DNA of 64,000 nucleotides from DAOTXN01 sp034435435 (GTDB lineage: Bacteria; Chloroflexota; Anaerolineae; S140-20), in the NCBI GenBank assembly GCA_034435435.1, contig DAOTXN010000182.1, positions 4,727-68,726 on the forward strand, read 5' to 3'. Shown here piece by piece: positions 46,239-54,280 of this stretch (positions are counted from its first letter, which is position 1; every line of letters begins with the position of its first letter). Below the pieces are notes generated by a model. It had not been told where the DNA came from. It was given only the letters and a program-made list of their open reading frames with translations, and did no database searches. Both the position numbers and the translations under genes were made by a program.

Positions 46239-47519
46239 TCAAGGAGTCAGCTCACGACTCAGCGCCTGCAACACACCCCCACGCCCCAACAAGCCCAGCA
46301 GCCGGCCCTGTGAGTCGATCACCGGCAGGCGTTTGATGCGGTGCTCCAGCAACAAGCGCAGGGCTGCCGCCAGCGGAGTATCTGGGTGCGCGCACACCGG
46401 GTGCGGCGTCATCACGTCGGCGGCGGTGCGTTGTTGCAGCCGCACACCGGTTGCCCGCTGTCCTACTTGCACCCGTTCGGCGAGGGCGTGCAGAATGCCG
46501 ACCCGCTCCAGGTCTGTCGCGCGTTTGAGCAGGTCTCCATCGGTGATGATACCCACCACGCGCCCCTCGTCGTCTACGACCACCACGCGCCGCTGCGTCG
46601 CGCTCACCAACAGGTCTACCACCTCAGCCAGAGGCGCACCCTGCTCGACGGTGGGCACGCGGGTCATCATCACTTCACCCACCATGACGTGGCTGCCGGT
46701 CGGCAGTGCAGGACGGGGCGCCTCTGTCACGGGGGGCTGGGCCAGGGCCCGGAATACATCCAGGCGGCTGAGCATACCGATCAACTGTCCCTGTTCATCC
46801 ACAACGGGTAGCCGCTTTACGTCGTGCTCAACCATACGTTTCACCGCTTCAGTTACCGTCGCAGCTCCCGAAATCGTTTCTACAGGCGTGGTCATGACTT
46901 GGCCCACTGTGAGATCCTGGCGGCGCAACGCTGCAAGATGCTGCGTCAGCTCAGAGGCCGTCAGCTCGCGTTGGGCGCTGATGGGCAACAATCCGGCGCG
47001 CTTGAGCACATCGCCGTCGGTGAGAATGCCGATGATGTGTCCATCGGTGTCTGTCACGGGCAAGGTCCGATAATTCTGGGCCAACAAAAGCTCCACCGCT
47101 TCTGACAAGGATGTGTTTGGCTCTACGTTGTGCACCTCACGGCTCATCACGTCCGACACGCGCGCTGCGGCGGGCATTTCGCGCAAACGGCGGTGACTAT
47201 AAGTCACGACCTCGACGTCGTGTACCGTGATCAGTCCTTCGCTGACCATCTGGCGCAAACGGGGCATCACGCGCTCGATGCGCGTGGGATGGTCCACCCA
47301 CTCGATCACCAGCGGCAGATCGGTGGAAAGCGCCACCAGGCTGGCTGTATGGATGCGGCTGTGGGCGCCATAGCCCGCCAACGCGCGCGTCACCGTGGCG
47401 CCGGCGCAATCCTCTTTTTTGAGCAGTTCCAAAATGGCGAGATAGAGCGCTTTGTGTCCCCACTTGTCACTTTCGCCAATATAGATGGTCACCTTTTTGG
47501 CCAGGCCGACGATCTGCAT
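46239..47519 (-). CDS. DUF190 domain fused to four CBS domains
   Basis: A 426-residue cytoplasmic protein. Residues 1-105 are DUF190, a PII-like fold starting Val-Thr-Ile-Tyr-Ile-Gly-Glu-Ser-Asp. Four CBS repeats follow as two pairs, at about 120-255 and 270-425, with repeated Arg-Leu-Pro-Val-Val-Asp and Gly-Ile-Ile-Thr-Asp-Gly-Asp-Leu-Leu-Lys-Arg. CBS pairs bind adenine nucleotides. DUF190 is a common partner of CrcB, whose stop codon lies one base upstream. Likely a nucleotide-sensing regulator of fluoride export, but this is unproven. Confidence 0.9.
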   Translation of the reverse strand: MQIVGLAKKVTIYIGESDKWGHKALYLAILELLKKEDCAGATVTRALAGYGAHSRIHTASLVALSTDLPLVIEWVDHPTRIERVMPRLRQMVSEGLITVHDVEVVTYSHRRLREMPAAARVSDVMSREVHNVEPNTSLSEAVELLLAQNYRTLPVTDTDGHIIGILTDGDVLKRAGLLPISAQRELTASELTQHLAALRRQDLTVGQVMTTPVETISGAATVTEAVKRMVEHDVKRLPVVDEQGQLIGMLSRLDVFRALAQPPVTEAPRPALPTGSHVMVGEVMMTRVPTVEQGAPLAEVVDLLVSATQRRVVVVDDEGRVVGIITDGDLLKRATDLERVGILHALAERVQVGQRATGVRLQQRTAADVMTPHPVCAHPDTPLAAALRLLLEHRIKRLPVIDSQGRLLGLLGRGGVLQALSRELTP

Positions 47520-47520
47520 G

Positions 47521-47910
47521 TTATATCCTTCCTCCCTGGAGCAATCGCGCCAGGAATACCCCCAACCCAACACCGACCAACCCCAAGATCAGATTGGCCG
47601 TCAGGTTCAAAAGCGACAACCAGCCGTTACCCTGGAAACCCAACTGGAACGTCTCGTAGCTCAAGGATGAAAACGTGGTAAAGCCGCCTAGAAAGCCAAC
47701 CGCCACAAAAAGCCGCGTCTCGGGCGAGATGGAGGCCGGCCCACTGGCCAGCGTCAGAAAAAAGGCGATGAGAAAACTACCACCGGCGTTGACCAGCAAC
47801 GTGCCGTAGGGAAAGCCGGTCCCCCAGCGCTCGGCCGCCCACAGTTGCAGCAGATAGCGCGCATTGGCTCCAAAAAAGCCACCCAGCCCGATCCACAGAA
47901 CGGTTGGCAT
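47521..47910 (-). CDS. crcB: Fluoride ion channel CrcB/FluC
   Basis: A 129-residue, four-helix membrane protein with Gly-Gly-Phe-Phe-Gly-Ala-Asn-Ala-Arg-Tyr at the start, the sodium-site Gly-Phe-Leu-Gly-Gly-Phe-Thr-Thr-Phe-Ser-Ser and Thr-Leu-Leu-Val-Asn. It works as a dual-topology dimer that lets fluoride leave the cell. The start at 47910 lies 5 bases after the MutS-like gene stop. Fluoride control comes from the riboswitch at 51101-51163, more than 3 kb upstream in the same operon. Confidence 0.95.
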   Translation of the reverse strand: MPTVLWIGLGGFFGANARYLLQLWAAERWGTGFPYGTLLVNAGGSFLIAFFLTLASGPASISPETRLFVAVGFLGGFTTFSSLSYETFQLGFQGNGWLSLLNLTANLILGLVGVGLGVFLARLLQGGRI

Positions 47911-47914
47911 ATCG

Positions 47915-49444
47915 TCACTGCTCCACGGATTTCGCAACGAGAGTCTGGTCGTCTGTTCCGAATATCCCGTGATACAAATCGTGGCCATAACTGGTCTCTA
48001 GTGGTTCGCCTTCCATCAATTTAAAAGTCCGTGTTCCATCGCTTTGCCTTTCAGCCTGCAGAAAGATGGCGTTCGCCATTTTTCTGTCATAGAAACTATG
48101 CGCCAATGCATACAAATGCGTAACATAGAAAATCTTGATGCGTTTTTCCAATAATGCGCTGGTTATCTGCCTGGCAATCTCTGAGCCTTCTCTTTCGTTG
48201 GTAGCGGCAAATGATTCATTAAACAGCAGCAGGGAATTGGACGTTGCATTGTCTACAATATCGCTCATTCTGCCGAGTTCTTCATCTAATTTCCCGCTTT
48301 CCATCGTAACGTCTTCTTCGCGCTTGTAATGGGTGAAAAGTCCGTCGCAGACATTGGCGCAGAAAGACTCTGCGGGGACAAACATGCCGCATTGCATCAT
48401 CAATTGACCCAGACCGATGCTTCGCAAAAATGTTGATTTACCGCCCTGATTGGCGCCCGTGATGATCACGAGGTCTTTATCGTCGGCGGCCACATCATTA
48501 CCCACGACTTTGCGTTTCATCGTCAAAGCTAGGCATACGTCGTATAATCCTGTAAAGGAATGTTTTCGTGCGCTGGAAGCCACAGGCAGAGGAAAAGAGA
48601 TTGGCTCTCCCATGTGAACCAGTTGTTCGAATAAATTCAAACAACCCATGTAAAACGCCAGTTCCAGCCGCAAGGCGTTGAGAAAACTGCGAATATGGTC
48701 CGCAGACTGGGCGACTGCGTTGGCAACCAGGTTAATAACTCTGTCCTTCAATTCCCCAAGCGCCCTCGCACCGTGGTCGTCGCGGGGATGGAGAGAAAAG
48801 GAATAGACCCGTGATTTCTTGACCAAGACCCGCTTTATCCAATTCTGGTCCTGATGATTGGGTTTGCGAAGGATATGATTGACACCTTCATTCCCTTTTC
48901 CTAATTCGGCGCTGAGCAGAACGCCGCCGCGGAATTTCAGCGCCTGGAGATGGTTTTCAACAACGGCAAAATAGTCGTCGTCTAGTTCCTGCTCAATCAT
49001 CTCGAAAAACCTCGCAAAACCCTCCGACTCGAATTTAGCGGCATGCTCGTCGGCAATGCTCCTTAGTTTTTTGAGCAGGACGACAAACATCTCTAGCATT
49101 CCTACCGCGCCGCTCAATATCCCGCTGGGGTGCCGGCTGAAAATACCCATCGAGTACTGTTTTTTGTTTTCGATGAATTCCATCGGGATGCGGTAAATCT
49201 CTCTGACAACGGAAGGATTGTTCAGGCAGTCCTGGAGAACCTCCTGACGGTAACGGATGACGTCCGGGTTGTCTGACCCGGACAGAACAGCCTGCCTGGC
49301 CGTTTCGAATAAAAACCCATCACCGCGCGCCATCGCATTGAACAGTGTATTCAGTTCCAGGTCTTGCGTCAGTTCCCGCTCATTCGACGGGAGTCTCTGC
49401 TGGGGATCGAAATCCCGGTCGCGATACATCAGAAAAACCTTCAC
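47915..49444 (-). CDS. MutS-like ATPase, second of a pair
   Basis: A 509-residue protein with the MutS core and ATPase (domains III and V) but no DNA-clamp mismatch-recognition domain I, which explains its short length. Walker A is Gly330-Ala-Asn-Gln-Gly-Gly-Lys336-Ser-Thr. The Walker B region is Leu-Leu-Leu-Phe-Asn409-Glu410, with Asn in place of the usual Asp. Later Thr-His in Val-Thr-His-Leu-Tyr is the switch. Near residue 62 it shares Ile-Arg-Tyr-Arg-Gln-Glu-Val with its neighbour, so the two are paralogues. The start overlaps the first MutS-like gene by four bases, suggesting a heterodimer. Confidence 0.88.
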   Translation of the reverse strand: MKVFLMYRDRDFDPQQRLPSNERELTQDLELNTLFNAMARGDGFLFETARQAVLSGSDNPDVIRYRQEVLQDCLNNPSVVREIYRIPMEFIENKKQYSMGIFSRHPSGILSGAVGMLEMFVVLLKKLRSIADEHAAKFESEGFARFFEMIEQELDDDYFAVVENHLQALKFRGGVLLSAELGKGNEGVNHILRKPNHQDQNWIKRVLVKKSRVYSFSLHPRDDHGARALGELKDRVINLVANAVAQSADHIRSFLNALRLELAFYMGCLNLFEQLVHMGEPISFPLPVASSARKHSFTGLYDVCLALTMKRKVVGNDVAADDKDLVIITGANQGGKSTFLRSIGLGQLMMQCGMFVPAESFCANVCDGLFTHYKREEDVTMESGKLDEELGRMSDIVDNATSNSLLLFNESFAATNEREGSEIARQITSALLEKRIKIFYVTHLYALAHSFYDRKMANAIFLQAERQSDGTRTFKLMEGEPLETSYGHDLYHGIFGTDDQTLVAKSVEQ

Positions 49445-50976
49445 AGGTTGATGCGCTCCTTGATCTGCTCGTAGGTCAGGCGGTGCTTTTCAGCAATCGA
49501 GAGGGCGTAAGCCAGCCCATCGGCGGGCTTTCTGACGATTTTGAATGTCCGCATGGCCGGATTTTCGGGAACCACCGTGCTGACCATGCTGATGGTTTTC
49601 TCGCTACAAGACGACAACTCATCAATGAACGTCACCCACACGCCCAGCAAGTCCAGTTTCATCACCCGCGCCATAATTCGCTTGCTCAGAAAAATGGCGT
49701 CCTTGAGAGTCGTGGACGCGAAAATTTCGTTCAGGATGAGAATGCTGTCTGGCGTGGCGCGGGCGAGGATGTCGTGAATGCGCACCAGGTCATCCTGCAA
49801 TTTGCCGCGCAGATTGTGGATGTCTTCCTGCCTGTCGAAATGCGCAAGAATTTGGTCGAACAGAAAGAGCCGCGCCTCCCGGCCCGGCACGGGACAGCCG
49901 AGACTGGCGAGATAGTGCAACTGCCCAAACATGCGGGCGAAAGTGGTTTTGCCGCCCTGATTCGGACCTGAGACGACGATGATGCGCTCCGGCCCGCTCA
50001 GGGAAAAGTCGTTACAGATCACGGACTTTTCGGTATAAAGCAGGGTGTTCGCCAACGCCAGGTCGAATCCGTCATAATCGTACACCTCACGGCTCGTTGC
50101 GCTAACCTGCGGGTAACAAAATGCCAGCCCCTTGCGTTTGATGTTGGCGGCGAGTTCCAGATAGGCGACGTAGAACTGAATTTCGCGATCAAAAACGCGT
50201 ATAGTCTCATCCACAAACTGGCTGTGAGCGACGCAAAACTGGTCGAGTGCGGCAAAACGTTCGGGATACAGTCGGGCGACAAAATCGAGAATCTGCGCCT
50301 CGATGTGGTTCATGCCAGACCCTTGTTCAAGGTTAACCTGGTAATCTTTCACCACGCCCTGCTTGAACTTCTCAAAGGTCTGTTCTACCTCCACGCTGTA
50401 ATCCGTCTCTCCTTCATACTTACACACCTTCACCCTGCCGCTCCGAATATTCACACAATATTTCACGCCCAACAGCCCGCCTTTGACCTTTTGCGCCTCC
50501 GCAAGCAATGACTGAAATCTGTGGGAGTGAACATAGTTCGTCACATACTCACGGAACGCCAAAAAGCCGCGCGATCGCAGGTCCGCAAGGCTCAGATCGC
50601 GCGCCAGGTCGGTCACGGCGTCACAATAGACCAGCGCCGCCTCCAGAAACCAGCCTTTTTTGTGGTAATTAAAGTCCAGTTTCTCCACCAGCCCTAGGTA
50701 CCGGCGCACGATGATCATTCTCCCGGCAAAGGCGTTGATGTGCGCCATCAGCGCTTCGTCTTCCATATCCCGCATCACTTCCTGGCGATAGCGGATGGTC
50801 TCGGCGTCGCGCAGGGGCGTGTAAAAAAACGGCTTCAGGTTGTATCCCTCCTTAGGCGCCGTAATGGCGTCTATAATCTGATCGAGATTTAAATCAGAAA
50901 AAAAGGCAGGCTCTTGAGGATTTTCCGCTTTTATTCTGTCTTCAATCTTTTCATATAGTATGCTGCGAAAAGTCAT
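49441..50976 (-). CDS. MutS-like ATPase, first of a pair
   Basis: A 511-residue paralogue of the next gene. The N-terminal 300 residues are the helical core/lever; the ATPase has Walker A Gly337-Pro-Asn-Gln-Gly-Gly-Lys343-Thr-Thr and a Walker B variant Ile-Leu-Ile-Leu-Asn416-Glu417. Domain I and the C-terminal helix-turn-helix of MutS are absent. It is the first gene after the fluoride riboswitch, 96 bases beyond the terminator, with AGGGTGG before the ATG. A role in mismatch repair is unlikely given the missing parts; its function in fluoride stress is unknown. Confidence 0.88.
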   Translation of the reverse strand: MTFRSILYEKIEDRIKAENPQEPAFFSDLNLDQIIDAITAPKEGYNLKPFFYTPLRDAETIRYRQEVMRDMEDEALMAHINAFAGRMIIVRRYLGLVEKLDFNYHKKGWFLEAALVYCDAVTDLARDLSLADLRSRGFLAFREYVTNYVHSHRFQSLLAEAQKVKGGLLGVKYCVNIRSGRVKVCKYEGETDYSVEVEQTFEKFKQGVVKDYQVNLEQGSGMNHIEAQILDFVARLYPERFAALDQFCVAHSQFVDETIRVFDREIQFYVAYLELAANIKRKGLAFCYPQVSATSREVYDYDGFDLALANTLLYTEKSVICNDFSLSGPERIIVVSGPNQGGKTTFARMFGQLHYLASLGCPVPGREARLFLFDQILAHFDRQEDIHNLRGKLQDDLVRIHDILARATPDSILILNEIFASTTLKDAIFLSKRIMARVMKLDLLGVWVTFIDELSSCSEKTISMVSTVVPENPAMRTFKIVRKPADGLAYALSIAEKHRLTYEQIKERINL

Positions 50977-51071
50977 TCGGCAACCACCCTTGTATAGGGG
51001 ACCATTCCCCCATGCTCTTTACCCCTTTAGCTCAAGCCGGACTAGATCTGTCATCCAACTCTCTCCGCGAC

Positions 51072-51111
51072 AAAAAAGCCTCTACCATGTAGCGTGCTAC
51101 GGGTAGAGGCT
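51072..51111 (-). terminator. Intrinsic terminator forming the riboswitch expression platform
   Basis: On the minus strand AGCCTCTACC (51102-51111) pairs with GGTAGAGGCT (51077-51086), with an inner GTAGC/GCTAC helix, followed by a T6 tract (51072-51077). The left arm is also the 3' strand of the aptamer pseudoknot, so the two folds exclude each other. Confidence 0.88.
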
Positions 51112-51163
51112 ATCAGCCGGCTGCCCGGCGGTTGATGCACAGCGAGCCTCATCGCTTGGGTTT
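51101..51163 (-). promoter_or_regulatory. Fluoride riboswitch aptamer (crcB motif)
   Basis: The minus strand reads GCGATGAGGCTCGC (51142-51155), then ATCAACC, then a GCCGG-GCAG-CCGGC hairpin, then TGATAGCCTCTACC. These match the consensus of fluoride aptamers: helix 1 with a GATGAGGC loop, a second helix, then CTGATGGCCTCTAC. The GAGGCT loop pairs with AGCCTC as the pseudoknot. Fluoride binding would hold AGCCTC in the aptamer and prevent the terminator at 51072-51111, turning on the MutS-like pair, crcB and the DUF190-CBS gene. Confidence 0.9.
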
Positions 51164-51172
51164 GTGCGGATA

Positions 51173-51200
51173 ATTATAACCCAATCTTCCGATGGGTCAA
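51173..51200 (-). promoter_or_regulatory. Promoter of the fluoride operon
   Basis: TTGACC (51195-51200), 16 bases, TATAAT (51173-51178) on the minus strand. The predicted transcript start near 51166 is right at the 5' end of the aptamer. The gap 50977-51270 is fully explained by promoter, aptamer, terminator and leader. Confidence 0.8.
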
Positions 51201-51270
51201 GGCCCGCTTGTGCGCTCGATCTCCTGCGTGCAGACGAGTTCGACGCTGCGCCAGGCCCGGGCCTGGTTTT

Positions 51271-52491
51271 TCATAGGGTGACGGGCCGCTGGCAGGCAAA
51301 GCAGCGCGCGCCAGGGCCGTGCTCGGCGGTGGGGGCGCGGCACGCGGCGCACGCGACCAGTCGCCCAACCGCCAGCCAGCGCGGGCGATTTGCCAGCACG
51401 TCGGCCGGGGCGAGCGTGTTGTGCAGCGTTATGGCCTGGGTGGGGCAGGCCTGGGCGCAGATGCCGCAGGCGATGCACCCGCCGGCGCGCACGCTCAACC
51501 CGAAGCGCTCTCCTTGGGTAACGAATCTCAACGCCGCGGTGGGGCAAAAGCGAGCGCACAAGCCGCAGGCAGTGCAGGCCACGGCGTGAACCTGCACATC
51601 GGCCAGCGGCAAGTCGCCGGCCTCAAAGGGCTGCGCGGGCGGCATTTCGGCTTCGTCCCGAGGCTCAGCCCGAGGGATGCGGCCCAGCGCTTCGAGCAGG
51701 CGGCGGCGTTCGGCAGGCAGGTGGTGGGGCAGGCGCTGCGCCACCGGCGCAGGCTTGCCGTTGGCGCGGCCGGCGGATGAAGAGGTGACGGCCGTATCGG
51801 CGGCTTGCCGGGCAGCGTCCTTGAGCGCCGCAAAGAAACCCCGCCGCGACACGGCCGGCTGGTCGCCGGGCAAGATGGGAACCACAGCCGGCTTGGGCAG
51901 CGCGGGACAACTCGTCGCCGGTTGCAGGGGACGGGCCGCTGAAAGGTCAAACGCGGCCAGAAGCCGGTTGGCCTGCTGCGCGGCGCGGACGAAATGGGCG
52001 CGGTTGCTGCCGATGGGACATTCGGCGCAGGGTCGGTCATCCAGGATGACGGGGCGCGTGCGGGCCATTTCTATCCAGTCGGCCAACCCCCATGCGGCCA
52101 GACAACGCGGGGCGCGCACGGCCGTCCGGACGCCGACGGGCGCGTCCACCCGCTCACCGCTCACGCGTGGGCACACCAGCAGCGCCGGGCCGGGGTCGAG
52201 CAGCTTGAGCGTCTCGGTCAGCAGGTGCGGTTTGTCGGAGGGGTCGCCGAACACGCCGGTGGGACACCGGCGCAGGCACAGGCCGCAGTGCACACACGCG
52301 GCCGCGTCCAGCGTGGGAAGCAGCCCGCCGGAGCGTCCCGGGACGGGCCGGATGGCCTGCGTCGGGCATGCCTGCCAGCAGGCGGCGCAAGCGGCGGCTT
52401 TCCAGCGGGCGTTCAGGCAGTGTTGGGTCTCGACGCTCAACTGTTCGCCCGTGAATGGGGCAGCCAGGGAGACCAGTGTATCAACGTTCAT
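51271..52491 (-). CDS. Polyferredoxin with four [4Fe-4S] motifs and internal twin-arginine-like segment
   Basis: A 406-residue protein. N-terminal half: Cys35/Cys38/Cys42 with a partner cysteine at Cys25, and Cys66/69/72/76. C-terminal half: Cys306/309/312/316 and Cys339/342/345/349. A zinc-ribbon-like Cys-x2-Cys pair at 381/384 and 397/400 ends the protein. In the middle, Ser-Arg216-Arg217-Gly-Phe-Phe looks like a Tat motif but there is no N-terminal signal. It overlaps the molybdate-transporter gene by 11 bases and ends the reductase operon. Likely an electron carrier or assembly factor for the TtrA-like enzyme. Confidence 0.75.
   Translation of the reverse strand: MNVDTLVSLAAPFTGEQLSVETQHCLNARWKAAACAACWQACPTQAIRPVPGRSGGLLPTLDAAACVHCGLCLRRCPTGVFGDPSDKPHLLTETLKLLDPGPALLVCPRVSGERVDAPVGVRTAVRAPRCLAAWGLADWIEMARTRPVILDDRPCAECPIGSNRAHFVRAAQQANRLLAAFDLSAARPLQPATSCPALPKPAVVPILPGDQPAVSRRGFFAALKDAARQAADTAVTSSSAGRANGKPAPVAQRLPHHLPAERRRLLEALGRIPRAEPRDEAEMPPAQPFEAGDLPLADVQVHAVACTACGLCARFCPTAALRFVTQGERFGLSVRAGGCIACGICAQACPTQAITLHNTLAPADVLANRPRWLAVGRLVACAACRAPTAEHGPGARCFACQRPVTL
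51649..51680 (-). repeat. Dispersed CCTTCGGGCTGAG-type repeat, copy inside polyferredoxin
   Basis: On the minus strand CATCCCTCGGGCTGAGCC is followed by TCGGGACGAAGCC. It encodes Ile-Pro-Arg-Ala-Glu-Pro-Arg-Asp-Glu-Ala (about residues 272-281) in the linker between the two Fe-S halves. Confidence 0.45.
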
Positions 52492-53638
52492 AGTCCAGCC
52501 CGGCGCGCTGCGCAGCCGGCCGCTGTAGCAGGGCGATCCCCAAGTGCGTGGCAACCCCGGCGGCAAAGCCGCTCGCCAGGTTGCGCGTGAGCCAGGCCGT
52601 CGCGGCCACCGCCAGCGCGGGCAGCCATTCGCGCCAGCCGCGCAGGTCACGCGCCAGCAGGCCGTGCTGCACGCCCACGTAGGCCAGCAGCAAGCCCAGG
52701 ATGGGAAACGGAACGAGTCGCAGGATCGGGAGCAGCGTCTGGCCGCCCAGCAGGCCCAGCAGCAGGAAAAACAGGCCCAATATGAGCGGCGCGCCGCCCG
52801 TGCGCGCTCCTAACCGATAGTGCGCAGTCAGCCCGCCGCAGCCGTGACACACCGGCACGCCGCCGAACAGGGCCGCGGCGACGTTACTGATGCCCATGGT
52901 GCTCAGCAAGCGCCGCGGCGTGACGTGTTTGGCGGCCGGCCCAAAGTATTGGCGGGCCGCGTCCTGAGTGGCAAAGACCGAGTTGGCCAGGCTGAGCGGC
53001 GCTTGCGGCAGCGCCAGCAACAATAGGCCGGGGATAAAATCCGCCGGGGCGGGCGCGGTGGGTGTGGGCCACGCTAGGCTGAGGGTCAGGTGGGGCCAGC
53101 CGGCGCCGACCACCGTGGCGGCGACACCAAACGAGATCAGGCCGAGCGCCGCCCAATCGGGGCGGGTGAGCAGAAAAATGCCTGCCGCCAGCAAGCCGCC
53201 CAGGATCAGTCTCAGATGGACCGCGCCTGCGGTCCCCGGCGCGCCTAGCAGCGTCCAGGCCGAGCGCAGCAACAGCAGGGCCAACCCGAGTTGGATGCCG
53301 CGCACGACCGGTTTGGGAAACAGCCAGCCGATCCAGTGGGCTGCGTTGCTCAGCGCCAGGCCCAGAAAAATGAGCGCCATCCACCACGCGCCGGCGTGGA
53401 CCACGCCCGCCGGCAGGCCCAGCGCCAGCGCCGTGGCCGCCAGCGACTTGAGCGGCTGCACCGGCAGCGGCAGGCGGTAGGCCCAGGCGTTGAGCAGGTA
53501 GGCCAGGCCGATGACCACAAACGCGCTGGCGGCGCTGACGCCGTTGAGTGTGATCAGCGCCAGCGTCAGCGGCAATAGCACGCCCAGGTCGCCCAACGCG
53601 CCCGAAAGTTCGGCGAGCGTAAAGCGGAAACGGGTCAT
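52481..53638 (-). CDS. MOT1-type molybdate/sulfate transporter
   Basis: A 385-residue membrane protein with about ten helices. The paired family motifs are Gly-Ala-Leu-Gly-Asp-Leu-Gly near the start and Pro-Val-Cys-His-Gly-Cys-Gly-Gly-Leu in the second half; the Gln-Pro-Leu-Lys-Ser strand lies between. The family takes up molybdate with high affinity. It overlaps the FmdE stop by four bases and lies in the operon of a predicted molybdoenzyme, which supports molybdate over sulfate. Confidence 0.88.
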   Translation of the reverse strand: MTRFRFTLAELSGALGDLGVLLPLTLALITLNGVSAASAFVVIGLAYLLNAWAYRLPLPVQPLKSLAATALALGLPAGVVHAGAWWMALIFLGLALSNAAHWIGWLFPKPVVRGIQLGLALLLLRSAWTLLGAPGTAGAVHLRLILGGLLAAGIFLLTRPDWAALGLISFGVAATVVGAGWPHLTLSLAWPTPTAPAPADFIPGLLLLALPQAPLSLANSVFATQDAARQYFGPAAKHVTPRRLLSTMGISNVAAALFGGVPVCHGCGGLTAHYRLGARTGGAPLILGLFFLLLGLLGGQTLLPILRLVPFPILGLLLAYVGVQHGLLARDLRGWREWLPALAVAATAWLTRNLASGFAAGVATHLGIALLQRPAAQRAGLDYER

Positions 53639-54258
53639 ACGGCTATTTGCTCCACCTCCACCGCGGTCAGCAGAGGCAGGTCTGCCACCAAATGGTAGTA
53701 GCTCTGTCCGGCGCAACTGCGGCACAGGGTCATTCCTTCTTGGCGCACCTCGCGCTCGTTCATAATCTCTTCGTCGCACAGCTCACAGATGGCCTTCCGG
53801 CCGGCCCGGCTCAGGATGCGCTCGACGGGGGTCTGGAGTTGCACCGTTTGGGCCGAGAGCAGCACGTCGGCGGGCATACGCTGATAGCCTAGCAGTTGCG
53901 CCTCCCACTTGTTGCGGGCCTCTGGCGCATACATCCAGGCCAGTTGGCGGGTCTCGCGGCGCGGCGCGATGCGCACCGCCCGCTCGGTATGCGTGTCTAC
54001 AAAGGTGGCCGCGACCTTGCCATAGTCTTCGATGCGCATGGTGCGCCGTCCCACCTGGCAACCCGTCGCTACAGCGATCCCGTCTATGGCGCAGCCATCC
54101 GTCTCGGCGATGGTCAGCAAACGCTTGTCAGCTTGGGGCACGTCGAGGCTGAGCAGCTCGCCGGCCCACAGACCCATGCGCACGCCTAGCACCTGGCGCG
54201 GGCAGAGGTGATGGTGCAGGGCCGCGCTGGCTTGGAACAGTTCGTAAAGTGACGGCAT
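53635..54258 (-). CDS. FmdE-family protein (reductase operon copy)
   Basis: A 207-residue protein. Conserved residues are His-His-His-Leu-Cys-Pro-Arg-Gln-Val-Leu-Gly near 15-25 and Thr-Asp-Gly-Cys-Ala-Ile-Asp with Gly-Cys-Gln-Val-Gly-Arg-Arg. A C-terminal ribbon has Cys-Glu-Leu-Cys and Cys-Arg-Ser-Cys. Compared with the FmdE at 38731 it has the fuller Cys-Pro-Arg-Gln core. It lies between the cytochrome and molybdate-transporter genes, so it probably assists molybdenum delivery to the TtrA-like enzyme. Confidence 0.88.
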   Translation of the reverse strand: MPSLYELFQASAALHHHLCPRQVLGVRMGLWAGELLSLDVPQADKRLLTIAETDGCAIDGIAVATGCQVGRRTMRIEDYGKVAATFVDTHTERAVRIAPRRETRQLAWMYAPEARNKWEAQLLGYQRMPADVLLSAQTVQLQTPVERILSRAGRKAICELCDEEIMNEREVRQEGMTLCRSCAGQSYYHLVADLPLLTAVEVEQIAV

Positions 54259-54280
54259 GACTTTTCGCTCCTATGATACC

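Noticed and set aside
49257..49971. Rightward frames opposite the MutS-like genes
   Set aside because: Antisense shadows of two well-supported genes, with no start signals.
51072..51111. Terminator of the polyferredoxin operon
   Set aside because: It could end that transcript, but its left arm is the 3' strand of the fluoride aptamer and a promoter lies between it and the polyferredoxin gene, so it is better explained as the riboswitch switch.
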